Origin: Rhododendron vialii | Lineage: Eukaryota > Streptophyta > Magnoliopsida > Ericales > Ericaceae | NCBI RefSeq assembly: GCF_030253575.1 | Contig: NC_080563.1 | Location: 39,043,501-39,107,500 of the forward strand | Length of the DNA stretch: 64,000 bases | Reading direction: 5' to 3' | Shown: in pieces, positions 50,476 through 61,792 of the stretch | Numbering within the stretch: the first letter of the stretch is position 1 | Layout of the letters: every line of letters begins with the position of its first letter | The notes under the pieces: model-generated | The model's input: only the letters and a program-made list of their open reading frames with translations | Databases searched by the model: none | What the model was told of the DNA's origin: nothing | Made by a program: the position numbers and the translations under genes

Positions 50476-50729
50476 AGCATTGTTGCAATTTTAAACATTT
50501 GACTGTTTTCGTGTCCAAAATGTACAGATGACAGGGTCTCCGTGTAATTTCACCGTAATAAATTCCCCGACAAGTCGGTTGCAGTTAATAAAATTGGTTA
50601 TGGCGACCCGTACGCTCATAGATGGCTATATCCAACTACCTGCGATTCAATTCACAGTAGTCCGTCGAATCCAAGGTTTCCCTTTCGTTCCAATCCTTAA
50701 CCTCCTCTCCCCCTGCGCAAAATAGCAAA

Positions 50730-50856
50730 ATGGCAAACTCGACTCAGCTCAAGTCCGGCGCCCTACTGGAGCAGATGAAGCTCCACCTCTCCACCGACGC
50801 CGGCAAAGAGATCACCAAGAAAGTCGGCCTCGTCTATCAAATCAACATCGCTCCCA

Positions 50857-50900
<44 letters not shown>

Positions 50901-52713
50901 ATATTTCATGTTTGTAAATTTGTGGTGTTACTGAAATCTGAAATTAATATGATTTGTGAAATTTATTCTGTTTGTTGATGACAGAAAATTGGATTCAACG
51001 AGGAGATCTACGTGGTTGACCTTAAGAAAGGAGAGGTTACGAAAGGTTAGTGTTTTAATTCAATTCAATTTTGTTGAATTCTTTGTTTCTTCTCGCTTCC
51101 TAACTGATGGTTGGAAATCCGGTTTTCATAATGATGAATATGATGGCGTCGTCTCTTCAATATCTATCTGGAACGGTAGAAACAATTCGAGTTGCGTTAG
51201 GAGAACACTATCCTAAAGATAGAATTTGCCCCCACCAGATGGTGTGCATCGGGTTACAACAAATCCGCCTTTCAAGATACAACGAATCCGAACTCTAGGT
51301 TGTTTCTGTCTGCATTTGCACAAGCAAAGACAGACAGAATATCCACTATGTAAATGTAAAGAACCAAGATCGCAGAATAACAGAATATGAGTATGGCAAA
51401 AATTCTAGGGAGAGAGTGTGCAGAGAGAGAACAATCCAATATGAAATTTTCAATGTGTAGAATAACTTAACCAATGGCCTATTTATAGACTTAGCAGCGT
51501 TATGTGAAAGGTTGTCTTTAGTAAACACGCATTAGGAAAGGTCATGTCTTTTGAAGACATTCAATTAAAAGGAATCATGCCTCTTAGTAGGCACCCTTTC
51601 ATGAAAACATTTATTTAGAAGGGTCATGCCTCTTGGAGGCAATCCCATGTTTCATATCCCTTTCCAACAAACACAACTCTTCCAACTAAACACATCCCAA
51701 TTTAATGGGTGCTATAACATTTCACATAAACTCACAACTTATGTGAAAATTAAGGTGTTGCAACATTTCACAAAAAACCTCTCTCAATACCTTTTAAAAA
51801 ATAACCTAAATCAAAACCCATTTATTATTTTGATTTGAAAATCTCTAACATTGATTTCATATAGATTTGTTACTGATTACTGAACATGCGATTCATTAGG
51901 GGTAATTGTAGTCTTTGATGCTCGTTGAATTTAAATGTATGGATGATTGGAAATTTCAAATCTTGTGCTTGTACAATGCGTTTAGTCATCTAATTAAACT
52001 TGTAGTAGCTAAGAATTGCTTCAAATGTTGTTTCTGTATATAGGTTGTTGATTGGTACTTTCAAGGTTAGGAAAGGAGAAGTTAAGAAAAGTTAAGGTTT
52101 TAAGTTGTGCCACCATTTTTTTTAAGTTTGTCAGTAACTTTTTGTAATTCATATTTTGTGTGCGCGTGTTCGTGTGTTTGTGTTCGTGTTCGTGTTCGGT
52201 GTGTGAGTTAAGCCGTTGATACTCGTTGTACTTACATGTTGTGATATTGAAGAATAAAAATTTCAAATCTTACATGTGTCCGCTTCCCATTATCGCCTAA
52301 TCAATCTGGTAGGAATTAAGGATGGCAAATACTGTGAGTAATTATTCATTGATTGGTACTTTTGGGGTTTTAGGGCCATATGAGGGCGGGAAGCCTGATG
52401 CCACCTTCTCTTTCACGGACGAAGATTTTTTCAAGGTTGCCACTGGCAAGATGAATCCCCAAATTGCTTTTATGAGGTACAATATTTACTGCCTTTTCTT
52501 TTTCTTTTTTTCTTTTTTTTTTTTTGTGTGTGTGCGCGCGCATCTTTTTGTTTAATTCAATTTTTTTTTTTTGCCGTGATCTTATTGAAATTGGATTACT
52601 TAACTGGTTTTGTGATACACTGGTGATGCAGAGGTGCAATGAAGGTTAAAGGCAGTTTGAGTGCTGCGCAGAAATTCACACCGGACATTTTCCCCAAGCC
52701 TTCTAAGATGTGA
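50730..52713 (+). CDS. SCP2: Sterol carrier protein 2 (SCP2) domain protein, peroxisomal
   Basis: Joined CDS of four exons: 50730-50858, 50985-51045, 52374-52476, 52632-52713; phases 0, 1, 2; 124 residues. The whole protein is one SCP2 sterol-binding domain: LLEQMKLHLSTDAGKEITKKVGLVYQINI, KIGFNEEIYVVDLKKGEV, PDATFSFTDEDFFKVATGKMNPQIAFMRGAMKVKGSLSAAQKF. This matches the single-domain plant SCP2 (about 123 residues in Arabidopsis), a small lipid-transfer protein of peroxisomes tied to fatty-acid and sterol handling. The last residues are SKM, a variant of the SKL peroxisomal targeting signal (PTS1) known to work in plants. Intron 1 starts with a CT-repeat run; intron 2 (51046-52373) holds a solo LTR. 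Confidence 0.94.
50859..50897 (+). repeat. CT microsatellite at start of SCP2 intron 1
   Basis: The intron donor GT is followed directly by about 18 CT units, so the 5' splice site is GTCTCTCTC rather than the usual GTAAGT-like site. Confidence 0.9.
51302..51850 (-). mobile_element. Solo LTR of a Ty1/copia-like retrotransposon in SCP2 intron 2
   Basis: On the minus strand a ~550-bp unit starts TGTTAGAGATTTTC and ends GACAGAAACA (5'-TG...CA-3'), with a TATA box in TCTATAAATAGGCCATTGG near 51475-51493 and a CT-rich start region after it. These are LTR hallmarks. No internal retrotransposon coding sequence or second LTR follows, so it is a solo LTR left by recombination, antisense to SCP2. A clean 5-bp target duplication was not seen. 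Confidence 0.7.
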
Positions 52714-54736
52714 GCAGACATGTTGGCATGTTAGTTGTTTGATTCACTTTACGTGATTTTCAATGTGTCCGATGCTAATGATTTGTAGACTTGAAAGAAT
52801 ATCAGGTAATAGAAAGGGATAAGAACCGTCAATCAGTATTTCTGATAAATGGGTAGTCTTTGTTTATGGATTATATACAGTGGGGCTGAATGTAATGCCC
52901 TTTCTTTAAAAGCAATTCGGAATAACAATCGTGCTGCCAACATTTAATTTTCTGTTGTTCTTTGCTTATATGTTGCATGCCCTTCATTTGTTATTGATCA
53001 TATTGCTCTCGAAACGATGTCTCATTGGTCTCGATGTCTATTTGCTTACTCTGCGTTTGTTGGGCAAAGCTAGAATTGCAAAACCCTTCACTGGTTCTGT
53101 TACCCCCTCACTATTCCTAATTGTTTTATGTTTGGAAATTCAGAGGATTTTCCTCATAGTTTTTACGTCTCTTCATTAAAAACTGCTCATCAAATAAATT
53201 AGGAGATGCGAATTAGACTAACAGTGGAGAATATCTTTCTTCTTGTTTTTCCCTCCTACTTTCTGCTTCATTTGAGTAACTTCGAAAGTCAGGTCTGCAA
53301 ATTGCTTTACATCTTTTCAAGAATGAAACTGCTAGCAGCTAACATGACTAACGCAACTGCAACTGCAATAGCTTAAGAGTGGTAGAGGTCTGGCACCTTT
53401 TCTGTGAGGAAATGTATCCAACTGAACGTTAGTACGTTACAGCTTTAGTAGTTAAAAAAAGTTGAACATGGTTAGAGACGCCTACATAAAGTTTACAGCT
53501 TCTTTCAAATCGTTATGGAGCATCGCGGTTGAATAGTCCTGTGCATTGGATACTTAGAAATATGAGAAAGAACATGAAGAACCTTTTTCTGCAAGTAGTC
53601 ACTATTCTGAGCTCTTTTTTTATTTTTTTTTATTTTTATCGGCCTATTCTGAGCTTAACAAACAGAAGATTTTGAGAAAAGACCAAGGGGTTGGCCTAGT
53701 GGCTGTGACACTCCCTTACCAGGTAAAATGTCTGGGTTCAAGTCTTATCGTTGCAAATTGTAGCACCTTTTTCCCTATCCCCTCCTATCGATTGACAAAA
53801 AAAAAAAAAACAGTGCATATTGAAAATAGAAGACTGAAGCTTCATTCCCTGGTTATTATATATCTTTTTCGAAATGTATTGATACTTTTAGTAGAACTGT
53901 ATCTGAAATGGCAAAGCAAATGCTGAGCTTTAGTTTCATAGTAGCAACTTGATGGGATTTTGTTGTGTGCTTTCATTGTGAATGAAATAATTCTGATGGT
54001 GTTTACATTGCTAACTTCTATTTCTGAGTTAGGTTCTTTATTTTTATTTTTAGAAATCGAAACATATATTCATAATCAAACAATACAAAAGACCCAAAAG
54101 ATCCGAACAAAAACAAGAAAAACATATAACAACAAAAAAATAGAAATCCGTCAAAAATAACAGCTGCGATGTTGGAGACCACTGATCCACTCGTGGATGT
54201 GGTTGAGGAAGTTGGAGAAATCATATCGGCACTGGAGCTCATCGTCCCCCTTCGTCACACTGCAGTCGTTGCTGCTTGGTGCCACCACCGCGACTGCTAG
54301 ATGACTGATCAGATCCGAGGGTCAAATAACCCAGATATAAAAAACTATATATGGGTCACCACCGTCCAAAAATGATCTTAGGAAATAATTTAACAAACCA
54401 AGAAAACAAACAGATTTATTCACAAAGAGGGATTAACTCCGAGAGAACTCCAAACTCTTTTCATTCAATCAAATGTGTAAATAATCTCAAGCAAAATCGA
54501 CGTTCGGACAAGCAATACATTACAGAACCACCTAATTGTCTCCTTCCTCAACCAAGCACAAGAACAAACTTAATCTTAACATTCCTTCTGAGCCGTCCAG
54601 CCAAAAACAAACCACTTTTTGCTACATTACATAGATCTCCATCAACGTATCATACAGAACAAATACACTCACTCGCGCACAATAGAGAAACTCTTACCGA
54701 ATTTACTGTGTTACTCCCGAAAATAAGTGGTGCAGC
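52714..54736. other. Intergenic, SCP2 to WEB1 tail
   Basis: SCP2 3' untranslated region, then the SINE at 53683 and AT-rich sequence. About 54540-54736 is probably the WEB1-like 3' untranslated region. The 179-codon plus-strand reading across 54351-54890 mostly lies antisense to that transcript and is rejected. Confidence 0.5.
53683..53815 (+). mobile_element. tRNA-derived SINE with poly-A tail
   Basis: Begins gaccaaggggttggcctagt with an A box (TTGGCCTAGTGG) and, about 33 bp later, a B box (GGGTTCAAGTCTT), ends in a 14-bp A run. Typical plant SINE of ~130 bp lying 1 kb downstream of SCP2. Confidence 0.8.
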
Positions 54737-54927
54737 TTACATAGACTTGGCAGCCTGTGCCTTCCTCCTGGCCAAAAACATGAAAACCCGAGGGAAAAAC
54801 GACCTCTTCTTCTTCTTTGGGACCTTAACTTCCGATGAAGATTCAGTTTCACCGTTACTAACTGAAGATGCGTTCAGACTCGACCTTTGATGGGTAGATA
54901 ATAAAGACCAGGCAACTGGACAAAGTT
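54737..54927 (-). other. Out-of-frame conserved C-terminal tail of the WEB1-like gene
   Basis: In the frame shifted by one from the main exon, an open stretch reads ...GETESSSEVKVPKKKKRSFFPRVFMFLARRKAQAAKSM then stop. The KKKRSFFPRVFMFLARRKA part is the conserved WEB-family C-terminus. The two frames are both open between about 54876 and 54926, so a one-base indel there, or an unrecognised small intron, separates tail from body. Conservation of the tail argues that it is or was translated. Confidence 0.75.
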
Positions 54928-57900
54928 ATTTGACTCCATTTTTTCCTCAGGTTGGTTCACTCCTCCATTGCCTGATTCGCCCGCTTTTCGCCTTTCTTCA
55001 TTTTCAGCCCTCCGTTTTCTTAGTTCCTGTTCTACCCACAACTTCCCTTCTTTAGCCTTCTCAGCCTTTTCCAGTGCAAATTCCAGTGCTTCCTTTTGTG
55101 CTGCCATTTCAAAACGTACTTTTTCCATTTGTTTCAAAGTTCTCAATTCAGACTCCTTGGCAACCTCGATTTGGGAAATGGCACTGGCCACTCTCAACTT
55201 AGCCTCCTCCTCCGCGTCGTAAGCCTGTTTAGTGAGTTCATAGTACTCCTCTAAAGAAATTGCTACACCAGCCGGTGGATCCTCACCGTTGGTTGTTTGA
55301 GCTGATTCGCTCTCCTTCAAAGCATTGATGGCTGATAACGCCAACTTCTCAGAAGCCCTAGCCGCCTCTATCTCCTTTATAGCCGCGGTTATTCTACTCT
55401 CCATTATAGTTGCTTCAGACTTTGCTTTCTCAGCTTCTTCCTTTGCCTTGCAAAACTCCTCGCGATACGTTTGAGCTTCTGACTTGGCTTGATCGGCTTC
55501 TTGAGCCGCCACCTTTAATTGCTTTGGCAACTCCACCATCCTATCTCTTGCTTCTCCCTCCCTCATTCGCAAATCAGCTATCTTCGACCTGGTTTTGGTC
55601 AGCTCCGCTTCGAGAGAGGCCACTGCTACCGATGCCATTCCTTCTCTCTGCATAGTATTGGCAAATTCCAACTTTTCCGTTTCTATCTCTGACTTCAATG
55701 ACGTGGCAGCCTCCTTTAGGCAATTTACTTCTGCAATGGCTTTATCAACGTTGAGTTTCACGTCTTCAAGTTGCTTCTGGGCCAAAGCGACCGCTTCTTG
55801 TATTTCAGCATGTGTCCTCTTCTCCATTTCCCCTCCCTCGCCTTTCGGATGCCCTCCCTCATCATTTTCAAATTTTGTTTCCATGTAAGCTGCTAATTCA
55901 GTTTTTAACTCCACAAGTAACACTGAAGCAGTATCTAGTTTCGATTTCAGATCCTTTGTGTACAAAATCTCTTGGTTTAGTCTCTCTAGTTCCTCCTCAG
56001 CCACCTTCAATTCCCTCTCCCAATTTAAAATATCATGCTCTTTCGCCATATCTAGACCGATTCTTCTCTCCTCTGCCTCCAAATGAGCCACATGTGCAGA
56101 ATCCAAAGACTCTTTTGTATTAATTAGCTCGATCGTCAGTTCTTCAACTTTCTTCTCGACTTCTTTAGACACAAGAACAGCTTCCTCAGCTCTCTTAACC
56201 GCCAAGTCTTTCTCGATGGACAACGAATCGTTATCTTTTTTGAGGAGTTCTAATTCGCTTTTCACAGTTTTGAGCTCTGAAACGGCAGCAACATACCTTG
56301 CTTTGGCCACCTCCAGCTGTGCCTTTGCTGCCACGCTGGACTCGTCTGCAATACCTTGTTCTAATTCTTCTACCCTGAGGTTGGCGAGTTCCGAGTCCTG
56401 TTTGGCTTGTTGCTCTTCTGTTTGTGCTCTCTCTAGGTTGAGTTTTAATTCTTCTATGAGTCTCTTTGTGCTGTCTAGCTGTTTTAAGGCTTGGCTTTTC
56501 GCGACTTCTGCGGCCTGAGACAGGTTCTTGTATATCGGAATCTCCTCTTGTGCTTTCTCTAGTTCTTCTTCTATCACTGCTCGTCTCTGCATACAAAAGC
56601 ACAAGTTGGAAGACATAGTCAAATTGTGAAGCAAATAAAAGAAGTATTAGCAAAATTTCTTTTCTTTTTTTTTTGGTAATATATAGTATAATTTCTTTAT
56701 GTACTTCAAGGCTGTATTTGGATCAAGGATTTGCAGAACGAAAAGAAAGTGCAAGGGATTTTCCTTCGCCGATATGAATTGTGTTTCCCTTGCATTGTTC
56801 TTTTTCCCCTTGATACATCACTCAAGAAATCCTTGATCCAAACACACCCTAAGCAACGTCATGACACTGGAAGATGTAAAAGTGAGAGCAGAACAAATCC
56901 ATCAGTAAAATACAAACACATTGTTTCTTTGCTCTCTTCATTTCTGACCATTTCTAGCTGTATCGAAAAAAGTCTCGTGAAGTAGATTAGTGCAACAATG
57001 AAAGTAATTTTCTTATTTAGAGGACAAATAAGACAACCAAGGTACAAGAATACAGTTAGAACAACAATCCAAGTATTAAAAAAGAACGGAATTGGTGTAA
57101 TATTATACCTGCACATTTCGACTTCTGCGACACAGAAACAAAAGTTCATTTCGTGAACCATTTGAATCGAGTAGTGTAGTGACAAACATGGTTCTCAGAA
57201 AGACCGAACATATTATACCTCGGAAAGAAGAAAAATAAGAAAAAATAATTTCGGAAATATTATACCTCCACAGTTTGAACTTTGTGTGCTTTCCAATCAA
57301 CAATTCCTCCGAACTTGGAAACAGCAGCTTTGACAGATTCAAATGGAGCTGCTGTATCGATCTGGCCTCTTTTTAGATTGACCTTTTTAAGATGTTTAGA
57401 AGGGTCTATGGCCTCCGGCATTTCAATGGCACTGCCGGAAACCTCCACATGTGGTTGAGCAAGTTCATTTGACGAAACAGCGTGATGGCCATTTTCAACA
57501 TCCTTTCCTGTTGAGGTTGAAGCAAAAAGTGTGGTGATGTTATCAACTTGAACAAAACCATCTTCACCATCCTTTGGTTTATCTTCTGAGTTATTTGATG
57601 AGTTTTCCCCAATATGAGGCTTCACTACGCCTGCTTTATCGGTTGATGCGATAAAGAAATCTTTCTCAAGTCCATCGGATGTACCATTCGATTGAAGATG
57701 AACGCTGATTACATCCTCGCGGTCTAGAGATTGATTCAAGGCATCGGTTGGTCTCGGTTCTGATATTGGTGACGGAATGGATTCTGGGAGACCTTTTACG
57801 TTTTCCTCTTCTCGAGTTTCCAATGTCTCTGGATCCTTTTCTGATAGATGGGAATCCTTTTGTTCAACTTCGGCTCCATCAAAAATATGTTGCATAGCTC

Positions 57901-58135
57901 TAACACTATCAGAATCTTCTACCAAAGCATTGTGACCGTTAATGCTTTTTTCATCTTCGGTCAGTAATTTTGAAACATCGATAACTGATCCCTTGTGATC
58001 GGGCTCTATCTTTCTATTTTCGGCCTTGTTTATTGGAGCTCCATCGATGGAACGATCCTTATTCTCGGAGGAAAACGATGGTGCTGTGGAGGCTAACGGT
58101 GGAGAATTCTCCTTAGCGTTTCCCACATCCTCCAT
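54874..58135 (-). CDS. WEB1: WEB1-like (weak chloroplast movement under blue light) coiled-coil protein
   Basis: Two coding exons, 58135-57266 (290 codons) and 56586-54874, joined in phase 0 across ...[20 protein letters not shown]..., giving 860 residues (Arabidopsis WEB1 is about 807). The N-terminal ~245 residues are acidic and low-complexity. From [29 protein letters not shown] onward is the WEB-family (DUF827) coiled coil, with [21 protein letters not shown] and long heptads rich in Glu, Lys, Ala to about residue 830. WEB1 acts with PMI2 in the cytosol to keep chloroplast photorelocation speed through chloroplast-actin filaments. The stop used here cuts off the family's usual basic tail, which is found in another frame immediately downstream (54737-54927). 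A 5' untranslated exon is visible at 59477-~59700. Confidence 0.92.
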
Positions 58136-58339
58136 TCTACCAAAGTGCACAAGAAGCCAGAGTACGTATCTGAAATCTATGAACACATATTACCAGTTAT
58201 GCTAACTGAGAATTTCTTTTTTCGCGAGTAAATCAAAATGGACAATCAAGGAGAAAAATCCAACAATATAAACCAACACAAGCATGTTTACAACTAATCT
58301 TGATAACATTTGACACGCGTTATTTTTTCCATTTTTGTA

Positions 58340-58558
58340 ATTCGGTGTTCAGCCGAGGGGACCGACTAATCCAGCGGACCAATCACACAGTTTCCTAGCG
58401 GACGACTCAATTAAAGCCGAGAAAAAGTACCATATGACCCAACACAGAAACTAATATTACGTGGGAGTCGAACAACAGGCCAAAGGCTTTCCTGAGAGGC
58501 TGAGACCCCTGATTGTCAGGTGATTATCATGCGCTACCCACCCAACCAAATTGCCATA
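58340..58558 (-). mobile_element. tRNA-derived SINE in the WEB1 leader intron
   Basis: On the minus strand GGTTGGGTGGGTAGCGCATG is followed about 45 bp later by TGTTCGACTCCC, matching polymerase III A- and B-box sites, then a ~100-bp unrelated 3' part. Fits a plant SINE. Confidence 0.6.
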
Positions 58559-59476
58559 GATACTTCACCAATTTCAACCATTAATAGCACTTCAAAGAGA
58601 AGCCCTTTACCCTCCAAAAAGGAAAATCAAGGCAATATATCATGGTACCATAGGAATCAAGCGAAATTTAAGCGAATTTCCTAAATTAAATCCACCATCA
58701 CAACAGCCAAAACTTGATGCTCAGATAGTATCAAACTTGAATATCTTGTACAAGATGACAGATGCAACAGTCTATCAGAAGAAAACCAGATTATAAATTC
58801 AATGGCTTTCCTTTCTTTGAGGAAGTCATTGCCATGGTTCCAAGGGAAGGGATTGACCGGCCTATTCCGCCCGGGGGAATTGGCCATTCGTCAGGGAGAT
58901 TCTGAAATTGCGGAGGCTTGGTTCGATCAAGCCCAACACAGAATTTTCTGAGTACCATTTCTATTTATTATCCCAGAATATTTTTCGTCATAATTACTAC
59001 ATAATAGAATCGATTACATTAAACTGCTCTGCAAAATAACATGCTAATTTATCCATTGGATTTCCAAAAAATCGCAACACAACGAAATACTGAATTTATA
59101 AGAAAAAGGATTATATTGATTCTTTGAGTCAAACTTTTCTTTTCATTTCCATCATCCAAACAAAGCATAAATGCATATATGCAAACATATACAAAAATGA
59201 CATGTATCGATTGTATCCATGAGAAATTCGAATTGAAAATCGAAAAGCGCATTCTGTTTGTTCGACACAGAGCTTTCGAATAATAATTCAAAGTCCCCCC
59301 TTGATAAATGAACAAACAAACATGCAGAAAGCGAGAGTCGTTAGCGCGACTTAATCACGAATTATATGCAGATAATTCAAGCTCCATTAAATAAGAGAAT
59401 GATCAATAGGGAATCGAGAAAAAACAAGAAGAAGTAAAACAGAGGTGAGAGAGAAGAGAGAGAGAGAGAGAGGTAC

Positions 59477-59700
59477 CCGGATGTTCACCAGAAACAAAAT
59501 TGAAGAAGTCAAAAATCTAAGACGATGTTTGATGCTCTCTGTTTATCAAACAAAAAAACTGGGATTAGAATTGAGATTTCATCATTATTGGCTTTACAAA
59601 CCAGAAGGTTAAGAATCACTGCTAAATTTAGCAAACGAATGAGAGAGGGAGAGGGAGTCAACATTTTCAAGAGACTTTTTTTTTTTTTGTTTGAAATGAT
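59477..59700 (-). other. 5' untranslated leader exon of the WEB1-like gene
   Basis: A good donor (CCGG|gtacct at 59476) follows a T/C-rich leader; the matching acceptor lies at about 58178 (ttcatag) before the ATG at 58135. A CT/GA run (59455-59472) lies just inside the intron. The upstream edge is a guess. Confidence 0.5.
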
Positions 59701-59845
59701 CTCGAAACAAGAAACAGTCTAACAGATGTGACAAGTCCACATGCATATATTATGGATCATCGGACGGCTCCGATTACATACGTATCCAGGCATGCATCCG
59801 TGTCCATAGTGCGCGTTTACTACTCCACAAAAGGTGACGTAGAGC

Positions 59846-60090
59846 AGGGCTGATAAACAAACCAAACCCTTCGCGTTTGAGCTCGTGTTCGCTCATTTAA
59901 AACTCATTCCCAATTAGCTTGCTATATAACAAATCAAGCATGAACATTATTGTTAAGGTTTTAAAACTATTTGAGCTCGGCTCGCCTCTCTAATGAGCTA
60001 GGCTTATATATGTTTTAAAAGCTTGTTAAATTTTCAAATCAAATTTGAACTAGCAATCGGTCGGCTCGTTCAACTCATTTATCAACCGAA
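59846..60090. repeat. CTCGGCTCG-type dispersed repeat, copy 3
   Basis: Starts gggctgataaacaaaccaaa and carries gagctcgtgttcgctcattt and gagctcggctcgcct motifs. It lies just upstream of the WEB1-like leader exon. Confidence 0.65.
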
Positions 60091-60124
60091 AGCCAACATT
60101 TTGCGGAGACTTTTTTAAAAAGAA

Positions 60125-60205
60125 GATATTCATGCAGAGACTTTCCTCCCTCATCACATACAGGAGACTTTCCTCCCTCATCACATACAGGAGACTTTTA
60201 TCCTT
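60125..60205 (+). repeat. 30-bp tandem repeat
   Basis: The unit gagactttcctccctcatca catacag is repeated twice and starts a third time. Confidence 0.9.
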
Positions 60206-61792
60206 TATTAATTATACAGAATACTTTTTTTTTTTTTTTTTAAGAGGCAAGAGGGTAATTTCACTTAACTACTATACGTGAATTCACCAGCTTTTCATCT
60301 CTATTTTGATTGAAGAATAGTTTTGAAAAAAATCCAGCCAGCATTAACAGTCACTGTCATTTTGATAATTTACATGCATCTTTCAAGTCATTGCCTTTGA
60401 AAAATATTTTTGTTAACATTTGGGCTTTTAAAAATAGTTCGCAGGATTAGATTTTGGAATGATCCCATTTTTATGATATTCAATGTCCACATAATATTAT
60501 AAATAGATGGCGTCAAACACGAAAAATTATTATGTGCGATTGAAGCACCGTCACGTGATGTTTCAAGACTGTCATCCACCACACATCAGTGTGGGTAATG
60601 AGTGATGGGGAAGAAATCTGGAGCACCATATCACGATGTTTCAGGAGCACTTAAGAATCACTCAAACAGTATTACACGGTGTAAAAGTAACTTGTATTCC
60701 GTACGAATGGTGAAAAACAAGAAAAATAGTACTCAAAGAGAATAGATTATGGACCAACGAAAATTCATCATCTCTCTTAATTTTCCAACTCCTTTATGGA
60801 TCCAAACAAGGGGTTTATATGCTTGTGAGCTGTTGTTACTTTTGAACGAGTGTGTTCTAGCTCACTGATCAAGCACTCTTGCGCTAAAGATGAACATTGC
60901 CAAGCAATCTGCCAAAGCTATAAATGTAGCATTCCGCCACAAGTGAAAGCGGCGATGGACTAACCAGATGTGAGAATGTTTGCTTGACTAACACAAACAT
61001 TGGTGCGAGACCAATGCAACTGAACCCAAGGATCCCTCGGGACCTAACATCATGCCAAAAGGCATAGTCGATGGCGTAACTGGTGAATATGCTCATACTC
61101 TAGCTGTAAAAGATGCTGCCTATATACTAACCTTTAGACTACAATGGAATCCAATACGAAAAGTAATACTGAGCACCTATGAAAAACTCAAGAAAAGCAG
61201 AGGTCTCGATATCAAAAAACAGAAGTCAAAAACTTGTGTTGCAGGAAAATTTGCAAATCATGCATGATCTTTCAAAAACAAAATCCCTGTATGGAAGCAT
61301 TGGGGTTATTCAGACTCTAATGCTATTGCGTTGGGCTTATTCGTCATTAATACAACTCTAACGGCATATCAAAATGATCAAACTGTACAGTACAGTTCAG
61401 TACAAATGAAATTCAAAAAATTGCAATCTTTCCCTGAGTCACATGTAAGTTCATGTGGCATCCTCCCTATGTTTCTTCCTCTGCTATTGAGACCATCATC
61501 TGAACATCCGAAAAATTCGTATCCTTAGCACAAAGACGCGCGCACACCCACTATGCTAGATGCCATAGAAACATGCACTGTGTGTGACCAACTGTAAATC
61601 CTCTCATATGGTCAGTAGAGCTTCTGCATCATGTGTTCATCACCTCTTGTATGTGTTGAGAATGGCTTTTGCCCGGTGGGATAAAAATCAAATCTTCCCA
61701 TCCAGAGTTGGTCTTATTCATCTGGCATCAAACAACTAACAAGGTATGTGACCACAGATTCCAACTGAAAAAATAGAAAAAGGAAAACAAAC
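60206..61792. other. Gene-free stretch
   Basis: No gene supported. Near 60540-60620 a cgtcacgtgatgtttcaaga motif recalls the old MITE motifs at 15.2 and 26.6 kb. A minus-strand reading at 60884-61096 is coding-like but matches nothing I know. Confidence 0.35.

Noticed and set aside
53683-53815. Functional tRNA gene
   Set aside because: A and B boxes are present but no cloverleaf or anticodon arm can be drawn, and it ends in poly-A: a SINE.
54351-54890. 179-codon plus-strand ORF
   Set aside because: Overlaps the WEB1 tail and 3' untranslated region in antisense; the conserved reading is on the minus strand.
60884-61096. Minus-strand ORF resembling a retroelement zinc-binding tail
   Set aside because: The resemblance was too vague and no neighbouring reverse transcriptase remains were found.
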